This document shows, piece by piece, positions 17,528 to 26,960 of a stretch of DNA of 64,000 nucleotides (position 1 is the stretch's first letter; each line of letters begins with the position of its first letter). Origin of the DNA: Bacillus sp. FJAT-22090 (GTDB lineage Bacteria; Bacillota; Bacilli; Bacillales_A; Planococcaceae); assembly GCF_007676755.1 (NCBI RefSeq), contig NZ_VEBK01000005.1, positions 1-64,000 on the forward strand, read 5' to 3'. Made by a program: the position numbers and the translations under genes. The notes under the pieces were generated by a model. That model was not told where the DNA came from and did no database searches. It saw only the letters and a list, made by a program, of their open reading frames with translations.

Positions 17528-18912
17528 CGTTGCACCTCCAACAATGCTTTTGCCTTATTAATCGTTTCCTCGTATTCACTTTGTGGAATGGAATCATAGA
17601 CTATACCTGCTCCTGCTTGGACATGTGCTTGGCTATCCTTTACAACCATCGTTCGTATAGCTAGTGCTAGATCCATATTTCCAGTTATAGAAATATAACC
17701 AACAGCTCCAGCGTACACACCTCGTTTGGTCGTCTCTAGCTCATTAATAATTTGCATAGCCCGAATTTTTGGTGCTCCTGATACAGTTCCCGCCGGTAAA
17801 CAAGCAGTTAGCACATCTAAAACATGCAAATCTTTCTTCAAGCGTCCAGTTATTTCGGAGACGATATGCATGACGTATTTATAATATTCAATGGTCATAT
17901 ATTTTTCAATTTGTACAGAACCAATCTCAGCTATTCTTCCAATATCGTTTCGACCAAGGTCTACAAGCATACGGTGCTCAGCCATTTCTTTTTCATCATC
18001 CAGTAAATCTTTTGCTATTTGGACGTCTTCTTCCGATGTTTTTCCTCTTGGTTTTGTCCCAGCAATTGGGTTAGTCGTAACTATACCATTATTTACTTTA
18101 ACTAAACTTTCTGGTGAGGTACCAAGAATAACATAATCTCCAAAATCAATATAAAACATATAGGGCGATGGATTCGTTGTTCGAAGTTGACGATACAAAG
18201 AGAAAGGATTTCCTTCAAAATGGGAAGAGAAACGTTGGGATAAAACAATTTGAAATATATCCCCTCTCACTATATGTTCTTTTGCTTTTTCTACCATTTG
18301 AACAAAGTGTTTTTCTTCTGTCATTGCTTTAAATGCTAGCTTTGTATTTAAATCTATTGAGTGGTTCGTCCCCATCTGTAAATCAGAATTTATTCCTTCT
18401 ATTGCATCCAGCATGTCCTGTCGTGAACGACCATTTTGGAATAAATCTATTGCCACAATTGTCAAAGCTTGCTTTAAGTGATCGTAGACAATAAATGTAT
18501 CATAAAACATTAGATGGACATCTGGCATTCCTAATAGGTCATACAACGGTTCACCAATTTTCTCATGATAAAATGCGGTCTCATACCCAAAGTAGCCGAT
18601 AGCTCCTCCAAAAAAGGAGAAGGGAAGACTCTTAGGGTGAATTGTCATCATCGTTTTTAGTTTTTCAATGACGGATGTGGAATCTTGTTCTACACTTCCA
18701 TCGTTAAAAGAACAAATATAGCCTGTCTGATCTCCCGTTAGTTCTGCGATCGGGTTTTGCGCAATGAACGAATAACGTCCACTTTCCTCATGCTTGGCAG
18801 ATGATTCAAAGAGTATTTTTTTCTTCCCATTTAGTGAATGGTAAATGGAAATGGGGGTCATCATATCTCCTTGAATCTCTCTCATCTCATAGTTTCTCAG
18901 CTCTACTGTCAT
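17524..18912 (-). CDS. trpE: Anthranilate synthase component I
   Basis: 462 residues. Chorismate-binding core: GRNDIGRIAEIG, PIAGTKPRG, ACLPAGTVSGAPKIRAM. The N-terminal segment KILFESSAKHEESGRYSFI carries an LLES-like feedback site that binds tryptophan in TrpE and argues against PabB. The upstream T-box with a TGG specifier settles the choice. It overlaps trpG by four bases. No other trp genes follow, so the rest of the pathway must be elsewhere. Confidence 0.93.
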   Translation of the reverse strand: MTVELRNYEMREIQGDMMTPISIYHSLNGKKKILFESSAKHEESGRYSFIAQNPIAELTGDQTGYICSFNDGSVEQDSTSVIEKLKTMMTIHPKSLPFSFFGGAIGYFGYETAFYHEKIGEPLYDLLGMPDVHLMFYDTFIVYDHLKQALTIVAIDLFQNGRSRQDMLDAIEGINSDLQMGTNHSIDLNTKLAFKAMTEEKHFVQMVEKAKEHIVRGDIFQIVLSQRFSSHFEGNPFSLYRQLRTTNPSPYMFYIDFGDYVILGTSPESLVKVNNGIVTTNPIAGTKPRGKTSEEDVQIAKDLLDDEKEMAEHRMLVDLGRNDIGRIAEIGSVQIEKYMTIEYYKYVMHIVSEITGRLKKDLHVLDVLTACLPAGTVSGAPKIRAMQIINELETTKRGVYAGAVGYISITGNMDLALAIRTMVVKDSQAHVQAGAGIVYDSIPQSEYEETINKAKALLEVQR

Positions 18913-18946
18913 TACTCATCTCTCCTGTTCTCTTCTCAATTGCATA

Positions 18947-19200
18947 CAAAAAGGCCCTCCATCGTAAAGGACGGAGAGCCGTGTTGCCACCTTTATTGAT
19001 TACTATTGTAATCCACTTAGCCGCAAACAAACATTTGCGTGTCTTATAACGTAGACATACGCCGTAACCTACTAAAATTCGTTCAGTCCGGAGCTTAGAA
19101 GCCCATTCACGACATGCCTGCTACTGACTCGCACCAACCGCCAGCTCTCTTCAACATTTCATATCGCTACTATTCTTCCTCATCGCTTGTTACAGACAAT
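18947..19200 (-). promoter_or_regulatory. Tryptophan-specific T-box leader of trpEG
   Basis: Read on the minus strand, AGAGAGCTGGCGGTTGGTG is the Stem I AG-box region. The specifier loop GAATGGGCTT places TGG at plus positions 19105-19103. The T-box is AGGTGGCAACACGG, where TGGC matches the GCCA end of tRNA-Trp. The terminator GGCTCTCCGTC/GATGGAGGGCC plus T-run lies at 18980-18947. A TATAAT -10 box is visible near 19207 on the same strand. Uncharged tRNA-Trp should induce trpEG. Confidence 0.93.
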
Positions 19201-19272
19201 TGTATTATAAATAGTTTTAAAATTCAATTTTTATTAACATGAGAATTAACTAGCAATAGTATTTTTTAAGCA

Positions 19273-19758
19273 TAATGCGTCTTAGTTAGTGTCCGCTTGG
19301 ATTCAGTGCTACTGCCTTCGCTTTTTAGGGGCATTGGCTTAGCCTCCTTGGCTAATGCTTTTCCCGTAGAACTCTCACACCGCCGTGCTAAATCTAACTG
19401 TTACATAGTGATTGTCCCATAATCGTATCTAAAAAATTGCTTAGAGCAACAGAATGGTCATGGAGAGCAACCAATTCAATGTGGAGAGCAACCAGATTAA
19501 ACCGGAAAGCAACCAATTCGATAACGAGAGCAACCAAATCTCTAAATAGGAATTAACTTGCAGTGAATGTTGCATAATCGGCTATTTTTAGACAGCAATT
19601 TTGATGGATTGGAGGCGAAAAGGGCGGCGACTCCAGTGAATCAAGTGAGTAAGATGAGACTTCACAGGCGGCCGGTGAAAGCTCATCACTTACCCTACGG
19701 AAAGCATCCGCCCTGCAGTGGAAATCCGAGCGATAACTTTACGACGCATTGTCCTAAA
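19273..19758. repeat. Dispersed composite repeat element (copy B)
   Basis: Starts with AATGCGTCTTAGTTAGTGTC and CCGCTTGGATT, and ends with a ...CGGAAATCC-type arm followed by ACGACGCATTGTCC. The ends are thus inverted relative to each other, and both match copies C and D. The right part (19600-19740) is a GC-rich palindromic module nearly identical to that at 36450-36600. The middle holds a 21-bp-phased array. The left half is diverged. The 65-residue ORF across the right module is an artefact of the repeat. Confidence 0.8.
19443..19540. repeat. Five-copy 21-bp-phased CAACCAA array inside copy B
   Basis: CAAC begins at 19447, 19468, 19489, 19510 and 19531, exactly 21 bp apart. Each copy is preceded by AGAG or AAAG plus G and mostly followed by CAATT or a variant. 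The intervening 11-14 bases differ between units. Confidence 0.9.
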
Positions 19759-19777
19759 TTATGAATGAGCAGCTAAC

Positions 19778-21034
19778 TCATTTAAGTAGTGCAGCACTCA
19801 TACCTGCAATTTTTCCTGTAACGAGAGCAGAAGTAATATTGTAACCACCTGTATAGCCGTGGATATCTAAAATTTCACCGCAAAAAAATAATCCTGCTTT
19901 TTTCTTAGATGCCATCGTTTTCGGTTCGATTTCTTTTATGGACACACCACCACCTGTGACAAATGCTTTGTCTAACGGTTGGGTTCCATATACATTTACA
20001 GTAAACTGCTTCAACTGATGAGCAAGGTCTCTGATTTTATCATGTGAGAGGTTTTGGCCATCTTGACTTTCTTCAATACCCGCACGCTGTAGTAAAAATA
20101 ATAGCCATCTTTCTGGAACAATTCCTTTCCATACATTTTTTACCGCTTTTTTTGGATCTTCTTTGATGGAAGAAAGAAGAGACTGGAACGTCTGCTCTTC
20201 GTTTTGTTCGGGCAAACTATCTATACGAACCTGTACAAGCTGACCCCCGTTTTTCTTTTGTTCTTTTACTACGAATTGGCTACAGCGCAAAATGGCTGGG
20301 CCGCTTAAACCGAAATGGGTAAATAGCATGTCCATTTGGTGCGTGATAATAGGTTTACCATTTTTCTTAAGTACCGAAACCGCAACATCTCTTAGTGCAA
20401 GGCCTTGAAGTTCTTTCGATTTGATGAAAGGCTCACTTGATAATAAAGGAACCTCTGTCGGATAAAGGTCTGTGACTGTATGACCGGCTTTCTCTGCCCA
20501 CGGATAACCATCACCTGTTGATCCTGTTTGCGGGACTGCTTTTCCTCCAACTGCAACAACAACCGCATTTGCAATGATTTCTTCACCAGTGGAAAGGCGA
20601 ACACCAATCACTTTTTCATCATTCATTAACAGTTTGGCAACAGGAGAATTTAATTTAATTTCCACATTGAGTCTATTTAATTCGTCTAATAATGCGTTTA
20701 CTACATCCATTGCTTTGTTGGAGACTGGAAACATTCTCCCATGATCTTCTTCTTTTAAAGCAACACCTAGATTTTCAAAAAACGCAATAATATCTTCATT
20801 ATTAAAAACAGAGAATGGGCTAAATAAAAATCGTCCATTTCCAGGAATATTTTTTACAATTTCTTCTTGTGGCAGTCTATTTGTTACATTGCAACGGCCT
20901 CCGCCAGAAATGGCAAGCTTTTTCCCAAGCTTTGATCCTTTTTCTATAAGTAATACTTTTTTCTTTTCTGCTCCAGCCGCAGCTGCAGCCATTAATCCGG
21001 AGGGACCCCCACCGATTACAATAACGTCATACAT
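19778..21034 (-). CDS. ytfP: FAD-dependent oxidoreductase, YtfP/HI0933 family
   Basis: 418 residues. The N-terminal dinucleotide fold [17 protein letters not shown] binds [12 protein letters not shown] is the HI0933-family signature, and the C-terminal [16 protein letters not shown] closes the flavin site. The family is conserved and its reaction is unknown to me. Single gene; ATG 21034. Divergent from ytgP. Confidence 0.9.
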   Translation of the reverse strand: MYDVIVIGGGPSGLMAAAAAGAEKKKVLLIEKGSKLGKKLAISGGGRCNVTNRLPQEEIVKNIPGNGRFLFSPFSVFNNEDIIAFFENLGVALKEEDHGRMFPVSNKAMDVVNALLDELNRLNVEIKLNSPVAKLLMNDEKVIGVRLSTGEEIIANAVVVAVGGKAVPQTGSTGDGYPWAEKAGHTVTDLYPTEVPLLSSEPFIKSKELQGLALRDVAVSVLKKNGKPIITHQMDMLFTHFGLSGPAILRCSQFVVKEQKKNGGQLVQVRIDSLPEQNEEQTFQSLLSSIKEDPKKAVKNVWKGIVPERWLLFLLQRAGIEESQDGQNLSHDKIRDLAHQLKQFTVNVYGTQPLDKAFVTGGGVSIKEIEPKTMASKKKAGLFFCGEILDIHGYTGGYNITSALVTGKIAGMSAALLK

Positions 21035-21116
21035 AATAAATTCACACTTTCACTTTTTTCTTTATTATACATGATTGTGAATTTGTTTCGACAGATGTAA
21101 ACTGTAGTGTAGACAT

Positions 21117-21193
21117 TTTAACTATATTCAGCAAATGTTTCTTTGCTAAGAGCTTGAGCTGAGGTAAACAATAGCTACTTAAATATAGTTAAA
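21117..21193. other. Nested inverted repeats between ytfP and ytgP
   Basis: Outer arms TTTAACTATATT (21117-21128) and AATATAGTTAAA (21182-21193) enclose AGCAAA/TTTGCT (21130-21147) and the self-complementary AGCTTGAGCT. This multi-stem arrangement 80-160 nt upstream of ytgP could be a structured leader or a regulatory dyad. It has no T-run typical of a terminator. Confidence 0.5.
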
Positions 21194-21276
21194 GCCTCTG
21201 TATGTACTGCTTTCTGTGACAAATTTTCACGAATGTAAATATGCAGAGGTGAATTTGATGAGATTGGGCGGGTTTT

Positions 21277-22890
21277 ATGGCTTCGAATTTATTAAAAGGG
21301 ACAATGATTTTAACTATTGGTCTCTTATTATCGAGAATACTGGGTGTTCTTTATGTTATTCCTTTTTATCAAATGATTGGTGAAGAGTATATAGTGCTTT
21401 ACCAATATGCGTATGTGCCTTATTCGATTATGTTGGCAGTAGCAGTATCAGGCATACCGATAGCTGTTTCGAAATTTGTTGCAAAATATAATGCATTAGG
21501 AGACTATGCGACAGGTAGAAAGTTAGTCAAGTCTAGTATGTTACTTATGTGTGTAACAGGTGTTGTAGGATTTTTAATCTTATTTGGTTTAGCAGAACCA
21601 ATTGCACATCTAGTCATTAAAGACAAAGATGCATTTTTCTCAATTCAAGATGTGGCAACTGTTATTCGCTATGTAAGCTTTGCAGTAATTGTCGTTCCTG
21701 TAATGAGCTTGATAAGAGGCTTTTTTCAAGGTTATCAGCATATGACACCGACAGCGATTTCCCAATTATTTGAACAGGTTATACGTATATTATTTGTCCT
21801 AGCTGGTGCTTTTTTAGTGATGAATATTTTTAAGGGATCGGAAAAAACGGCTATTTCGTTCGCTGTATTTGCTGCATTTTTAGGGGCAATCGCTAGTCTA
21901 ATTATTCTGTATTGGTATTGGAAAAAGTTGAAGCCAGAGTTTAATGATTTACTGGTAGCTAGCGGAAAGACAACTTCAGACGTTTCACTAAAAAATATTT
22001 ATAAAGAAATTTTAGTTTATACAGTTCCATTTGCATTAGTAGGAGTGATCAATCCATTATTCCAGTTTATAGATATGATTACTTTCAATCGTGCGATGAC
22101 TATGATTGGAAAGGCAGCTGTTTCGGATACGTATTTAGGAATGTTAAACTTTACAACGCATAAGCTTGTGATGATTCCTGTCATGCTTGCTACGGGTTTT
22201 TCCATGACGCTAATACCGTTTATTACTAGTTATTATGCAAAACAAGATTTCACACAAGTTAGAAAATCGCTGGATCAATCATTTCAAATACTATTATTTT
22301 TAACATTACCAGCTGCTCTAGGTATTTCTGTTTTGGCTAGTGATTTTTATTTTGTTTTTTACGAGCAAAGCGATGTAGGGACTGCGGTGCTGGCGCATTA
22401 TGCACCAGTCGCAATACTATTTGCTTTATATCCAGTAACGACTGCGATTTTACAAGGGATTGACCGACAAAAGCTTATCATATTAAATTTATTAATTGGT
22501 ATTTTAACGAAGCTCATATTAAATACACCACTTATTAAAGCTTTTGAAACAGATGGAGCGATTATTGCAACATCACTTGGATATATAGTAGCAATCGGAT
22601 TAAATATGTTTGCAATACGGAAAACATTGCATTATAAATCTACAATGGTGTTACGAAGAATTATGTTAATTGTCATTATAACGGCAATTATGTTGGGTCT
22701 TGTGTTTATCACGAAATGGGGGATAGAGCATATATTTACAATCGATAGCAAGCTTGAAGCATTATTTGTTATCATTTTATGTGCTTTTATTGGAGCGGCG
22801 TTCTATGGTTATGTTACATTGCGATTAGGCCTGGCTCAAAAACTCTTTGGGGAAAGACTGACAAAGTATACGAAAAAAATTGGTTTTTAG
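21277..22890 (+). CDS. ytgP: Polysaccharide biosynthesis/MurJ-like lipid flippase YtgP
   Basis: 537 residues with about fourteen membrane segments. Member of the MOP (MATE/MurJ) exporter superfamily. B. subtilis YtgP/MurJ is a lipid II flippase, and the N terminus NLLKGTMILTIGLLLSRILG with GFFQGYQHMTPTAISQ is typical of it. The start ATG 21277 has GGGCGGG four bases upstream. A better ribosome site serves an out-of-frame 41-codon ORF beginning at 21258. The next gene follows after 9 nt. Confidence 0.9.
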   Translation: MASNLLKGTMILTIGLLLSRILGVLYVIPFYQMIGEEYIVLYQYAYVPYSIMLAVAVSGIPIAVSKFVAKYNALGDYATGRKLVKSSMLLMCVTGVVGFLILFGLAEPIAHLVIKDKDAFFSIQDVATVIRYVSFAVIVVPVMSLIRGFFQGYQHMTPTAISQLFEQVIRILFVLAGAFLVMNIFKGSEKTAISFAVFAAFLGAIASLIILYWYWKKLKPEFNDLLVASGKTTSDVSLKNIYKEILVYTVPFALVGVINPLFQFIDMITFNRAMTMIGKAAVSDTYLGMLNFTTHKLVMIPVMLATGFSMTLIPFITSYYAKQDFTQVRKSLDQSFQILLFLTLPAALGISVLASDFYFVFYEQSDVGTAVLAHYAPVAILFALYPVTTAILQGIDRQKLIILNLLIGILTKLILNTPLIKAFETDGAIIATSLGYIVAIGLNMFAIRKTLHYKSTMVLRRIMLIVIITAIMLGLVFITKWGIEHIFTIDSKLEALFVIILCAFIGAAFYGYVTLRLGLAQKLFGERLTKYTKKIGF

Positions 22891-22899
22891 GAGAAAAAA

Positions 22900-23622
22900 A
22901 TGCGATTAGATAAATTTCTATCTCATATGGGATATGGAACGAGAAGAGAAGTAAAAATATTAGTCAAGTCAAAAGCGATTCAAGTAAATGACGTCACGGT
23001 AAAGGATAGTTCCATGCATGTTGATGAGCATACAGATAAAATAGCAGTTTATGGGGAAGTTGTCGTTTACAAAGAGTTCATTTACTTAATGTTAAATAAA
23101 CCTGCTGGAGTTGTTTCGGCAACAGAGGATACTCGAGATCGTACCGTAATTGATCTTTTGGACGATGAAGTAAAGCATTTTGAGCCTTATCCAGTTGGGA
23201 GATTGGATAAGGATACGGTAGGATTGCTTCTACTGACAAACGACGGTGCTTTAACCCATCGTCTTTTGTCTCCAAATAAAGATGTTCCAAAAGTATATTA
23301 TGCAAAAGTACAGGGCATGGTAAACGAAACGGATATAGAGGCTTTCAAAAATGGCGTGACATTAGATGATGGCTATCATACAAAGCCAGGATTACTACAT
23401 ATACTCACTAGTGGTCCTATTTCTGAAATTGAGTTAACGATTACAGAAGGCAAGTTTCATCAAGTGAAAAGAATGTTTGAGGCTGTAGGAAAAAAGGTAG
23501 TTTACTTAAAGAGACTTTCCATGGGATCTTTAAAATTAGACAATTCACTTGAAGAAGGATCCTATAGAGAATTGACGGTAGAAGAGTTAGAACAAGTACA
23601 GCAAAAGAATGACCTCGCTTAA
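22900..23622 (+). CDS. ytzG: RsuA-type 16S rRNA pseudouridine synthase YtzG
   Basis: 240 residues. An N-terminal S4 RNA-binding domain (MRLDKFLSHMGYGTRREVK) precedes the pseudouridine synthase core. The catalytic aspartate lies in VGRLDKDTVGLLLLTNDG, the RsuA family pattern. It starts 9 nt after ytgP with AGGAG inside the gap, so both are likely co-transcribed. RNA site inferred from the RsuA family. Confidence 0.92.
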   Translation: MRLDKFLSHMGYGTRREVKILVKSKAIQVNDVTVKDSSMHVDEHTDKIAVYGEVVVYKEFIYLMLNKPAGVVSATEDTRDRTVIDLLDDEVKHFEPYPVGRLDKDTVGLLLLTNDGALTHRLLSPNKDVPKVYYAKVQGMVNETDIEAFKNGVTLDDGYHTKPGLLHILTSGPISEIELTITEGKFHQVKRMFEAVGKKVVYLKRLSMGSLKLDNSLEEGSYRELTVEELEQVQQKNDLA

Positions 23623-23645
23623 CTCCCTAGCATGGTCATTCTTTT
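23603..23645. terminator. Bidirectional terminator between ytzG and ytzE
   Basis: Arms AAAAGAATGACC and GGTCATTCTTTT flank a 19-base loop. The A-run and T-run serve both convergent genes. The left arm overlaps the last codons of ytzG. Confidence 0.75.
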
Positions 23646-23659
23646 CATATTGTACGTAT

Positions 23660-23881
23660 CTAAGATGTCAATTTAACGCGTTTGTTCGTCGTGGTCCATT
23701 TGCCTCTTGTTGGACTAATAACTAAGTCATTAAAAGCAAGCACGTTCAGATCTCGCTGAATCGTACGAGGAGTGATGCCAAATTCATCGACCAAGTCTTG
23801 TGTTGTAACAGTTCCGTTATCTCGGATGAACATGTACATGTCTTTAATTCGATTGAGCATCCGATCAGTAGTAGGTTTCAT
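23660..23881 (-). CDS. ytzE: Small DeoR-type helix-turn-helix regulator YtzE
   Basis: 73 residues consisting of one winged helix-turn-helix: VTTQDLVDEFGITPRTIQRDLNVL is the DeoR recognition helix region. There is no effector domain. ATG 23881 is preferred because GGAGTGG lies about 8 nt upstream; a frame extension to 23905 lacks a site. Targets unknown. A dyad TAGTCAG/CTGACTA at 23985-24010 in its upstream region could be an operator, but this is inference. Confidence 0.85.
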   Translation of the reverse strand: MKPTTDRMLNRIKDMYMFIRDNGTVTTQDLVDEFGITPRTIQRDLNVLAFNDLVISPTRGKWTTTNKRVKLTS

Positions 23882-24158
23882 AAGTAACCACTCCTTCATC
23901 ATCATATCTCTTGGCTAGACTAGCGGACGACATGGGTGAAAAGCAACAAAATAATTGCAACTTACAGCCCCTTTACTATATTGGTAGTCAGGTTAAGTAT
24001 TGTCTGACTATTTAATTATAATAGATTTTCTATCAAATTTCTATCATTATCAATTAATTTACATGAGCTTAATATAATAATTCTGTATTTTAAGAAAGAC
24101 GATAACGTCAAATAAGTGTAAAATAGCTATATATATCAATTACAGAGGAGATAATCTA

Positions 24159-25568
24159 ATGAACTGGTTAAAGCTTGCGGAAGAAAAAAAAGAAGAACTT
24201 ATTGCAGAGTTACAAAAGCTTATACAAATTCCAAGTGTACTTCAAAAAGAACTTGCAACAGAAGAAATGCCATTTGGGCCAAAGCCTTTGGAAGCATTAC
24301 AACATATGCTTAGCAAAGGAGAGGAAGCGGGGTTTATAACGAAAAACGTGGATAATATGGCTGGGCATATTGAAATGGGAGATGGAGAAGAAATCTTAGG
24401 GATTCTTTGTCATGTAGATGTAGTACCAGAAGGAAGTGGATGGACATATCCACCTTTTGAAGGAGTTGTAGCAGATGATCGAGTATACGGTCGCGGTGCT
24501 ATTGATGATAAAGGACCTACCATTGCAGCATGGATAGCGATGAAATTAGTTAAAGACTCAGGAATCGCACTTTCTAAAAAAGTACGGATGATTATTGGAA
24601 CTGATGAAGAAAGCGGATTCCGTTGTGTAGATCGGTATTTTCAAAAAGAAAAAATGCCAACAATTGGGTTTGCCCCAGATGCAGATTTCCCGATTATTAA
24701 CGCGGAAAAAGGAATTGCAAGTCTGATCTTTACACAAACAGGTTCGTCTGAGACAGAAACTATTCAGTTTTTCCAAGCTGGAAAAAGAACAAATATGGTC
24801 CCAGATGAAGCATTTGCTTTTGTTTTCGGAGGACTTCTTTCGATAAAAGAAAAGTTCGAAGCGTTTGCTAGTGAGCATGGAATTACAGGAGAGGTAGTTC
24901 CACAAGGACCAATGGTAAAAGTGCTTGTAAATGGAAAATCCGCTCATGCAATGGAACCAGATGAAGGTATGAATGCAGCAATTTTACTTGCGAAGTTTTT
25001 ACAAACGATTAACTTAACTCCTCATTCAAAAGCATTTGTTGACTTTTTAGTAACAGGTTTCGGAAAAGAAAGTAGAGGGCATGCATTAGGCTTAAACTTT
25101 ACGGATGAAGTTTCGGGAGATACAACGCTTAATCCGGGAGTGATCCATTATGCTCCAGAGCAAGGGTCTTGTACGCAAGTAAGTATGCGTTATTCTGTTA
25201 CGTATCCTTTTGAAGAAAAACTTGCGGCTTGCAGAGAAGTACTGCAGGAAATGGGTATTACATTAGATTTAGGTTCTAATTCTGCTCCACATTTTGTCGA
25301 TAAAAATGATGAGCTGATCCAAACATTGCAAAAAGTATACGAACGAAATACGGGAGAAGAGGCAAAACTTCTATCAATAGGTGGCGGGACGTATGCCCGT
25401 GTGCTCGATAAAGGAGTGGCATTCGGAATGCTTTTCCCAGGAAGAAAAGATGTTGCACATCAGCTAGATGAATATGTCGATATTGAAGATTTAATAAAGG
25501 CAACTGCAATTTATGCGGATGCAATCGTGGAATTGGCAACTAATAATTCAGAAGCAGGTGAAAAATAA
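24159..25568 (+). CDS. pepV: M20 family dipeptidase PepV
   Basis: 469 residues. The zinc peptidase M20 core is visible: CHVDVVPEG holds the first ligand, GRGAIDDKGP the bridging aspartate, GTDEESG the catalytic glutamate, and APDADFP a later ligand. HQLDEYVDIEDL near the C terminus carries the last histidine. Cleaves dipeptides in the known family. GAGGAG precedes the ATG. Its stop overlaps the start of dat by one base, beginning a tightly packed run of genes. Confidence 0.94.
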   Translation: MNWLKLAEEKKEELIAELQKLIQIPSVLQKELATEEMPFGPKPLEALQHMLSKGEEAGFITKNVDNMAGHIEMGDGEEILGILCHVDVVPEGSGWTYPPFEGVVADDRVYGRGAIDDKGPTIAAWIAMKLVKDSGIALSKKVRMIIGTDEESGFRCVDRYFQKEKMPTIGFAPDADFPIINAEKGIASLIFTQTGSSETETIQFFQAGKRTNMVPDEAFAFVFGGLLSIKEKFEAFASEHGITGEVVPQGPMVKVLVNGKSAHAMEPDEGMNAAILLAKFLQTINLTPHSKAFVDFLVTGFGKESRGHALGLNFTDEVSGDTTLNPGVIHYAPEQGSCTQVSMRYSVTYPFEEKLAACREVLQEMGITLDLGSNSAPHFVDKNDELIQTLQKVYERNTGEEAKLLSIGGGTYARVLDKGVAFGMLFPGRKDVAHQLDEYVDIEDLIKATAIYADAIVELATNNSEAGEK

Positions 25569-26419
25569 TGGCAAATATTTTATGGAATGACCAAATTATT
25601 AACGAAGAGGAAGTAAAGATTGGATATGAAGACCGTGGCTATCAATTTGGTGATGGCATTTATGAAGTGATTAAAATTTATAACGGGAATGTATTTACTG
25701 CAACTGAACATATCGATCGTTTATATGCGAGCGCAGACAAAATTCAGTTAGTTATACCTTATACAAAAGATGTACTACACAAAATGTTGCATGAATTGAT
25801 CGAGTTAAATGAAGTACAAGATGGTCAAATTTATATCCAGGTCACTCGTGGTACAAGTCCAAGACAGCATAATTTTCCAACACCAGCAGTAGATTCGGTA
25901 CTGACTGCTTATACAAAAGAGACAACACGACCACTCACACAATTGCAAAATGGGGTAAAAGCTTGTTTTGTAGAGGATATCCGCTGGCTGCGTTGTGATA
26001 TTAAATCTCTGAATTTACTTGGAAATGTACTTGCAAAACAAGAAGCAGTAAGTAAAGATTGCTTTGAAGCAGTATTACATCGCGGACAAACAGTAACAGA
26101 AGGTTCTTCTTCTAATATGTACGGCATCAAGGATGGTGTACTATTTACGCACCCTGTAAGCAATTTAATATTAAATGGGATTACAAGAAAAGTAATTTTA
26201 GATTGCTGTGAAGAAGTTGGAATTCCTGTAGTGGAGGAAGCTTTTACAAAAGAACAGGCTCTAACGATGGATGAAATGATCATGTCGTCCACAAATGCCG
26301 AGGTAATGCCTATTATTTCAATTGATGGCCAACAAATTGGAACTGGTAAACCTGGAGAATGGACGAAAAAAATACAGCAAGCATTTGAAAACAAAATCCC
26401 ATCTTCTATTGGAGTATGA
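25568..26419 (+). CDS. dat: D-alanine aminotransferase
   Basis: 283 residues of the class IV PLP aminotransferases. The lysine in CDIKSLNLL (residue 146) is the Schiff-base residue, matching the position known for Bacillus D-amino-acid aminotransferase. EGSSSNMYGI and MSSTNAEVMPI are phosphate and carboxylate binding loops. One-base overlap with pepV and four-base overlap with thpR. Supplies D-glutamate or D-alanine for the wall. Confidence 0.94.
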   Translation: MANILWNDQIINEEEVKIGYEDRGYQFGDGIYEVIKIYNGNVFTATEHIDRLYASADKIQLVIPYTKDVLHKMLHELIELNEVQDGQIYIQVTRGTSPRQHNFPTPAVDSVLTAYTKETTRPLTQLQNGVKACFVEDIRWLRCDIKSLNLLGNVLAKQEAVSKDCFEAVLHRGQTVTEGSSSNMYGIKDGVLFTHPVSNLILNGITRKVILDCCEEVGIPVVEEAFTKEQALTMDEMIMSSTNAEVMPIISIDGQQIGTGKPGEWTKKIQQAFENKIPSSIGV

Positions 26420-26958
26420 AGAAACATTATTTTATCGGCATAAAAGTTCCGGAAGATACTGGAATACCTATCGTAAAAGAACGTGCAAAAACAAATGTTA
26501 AAGAAACACATAAAGTGTTGCCAGTAGCAGAAGATTTGCATATCACGCTTTATTATTTAGGGCATGTAGAAGAAGACATTCTGTCCATACTCTTGCAGGC
26601 GTTACGAGATATTCAATGGGATCCATTTACACTAACAACTAGTGGATTGTCCCATTTTGGTAATGCGGAAACTCCTAGAGTACTATATACTGCTCTAGAA
26701 GCAAGTGAACCTTTGCACCTCTTACAAAAAGAAGTTGTGCAAGTATTATCTGAAACGATTGAAGTAAAAGACGCGAATGATTTTACTGCACATATTACAA
26801 TTGCAAAAAAATGGGCAGCAGCTAAGCCCCTTAATATTAAAGATTTTCAACTAGCAAAGATGCACTTTGATGTTTCTCATTTTTCGATTTTTAAGATAAA
26901 CAATGATCATTTACCTCGCTATGAGGAAATACATTCTATTCATTGCAGGGGGGTGTAA
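26416..26958 (+). CDS. thpR: RNA 2',3'-cyclic phosphodiesterase (LigT/ThpR family)
   Basis: 180 residues of the 2H phosphoesterase superfamily. Both catalytic HxTx motifs are present: HITLYYLGH near residue 42 and HITIAKKW near residue 123. The start codon overlaps the stop of dat in ATGA. Named ytlP in B. subtilis and sits in the same order before ytlQ and ytlR. Confidence 0.9.
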   Translation: MKKHYFIGIKVPEDTGIPIVKERAKTNVKETHKVLPVAEDLHITLYYLGHVEEDILSILLQALRDIQWDPFTLTTSGLSHFGNAETPRVLYTALEASEPLHLLQKEVVQVLSETIEVKDANDFTAHITIAKKWAAAKPLNIKDFQLAKMHFDVSHFSIFKINNDHLPRYEEIHSIHCRGV

Positions 26959-26960
26959 AG

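Noticed and set aside
17524-18912. PabB (aminodeoxychorismate synthase) instead of TrpE
   Set aside because: The tryptophan T-box and the N-terminal feedback motif favour TrpE.
23985-24010. TAGTCAG/CTGACTA dyad as a separate operator feature
   Set aside because: Seven-base arms with a 12-base gap can arise by chance in AT-rich DNA; mentioned only with ytzE.
25909-26541. 210-residue antisense frame over dat
   Set aside because: Long open frame opposite a well-supported aminotransferase; no ribosome site and no recognisable domain.
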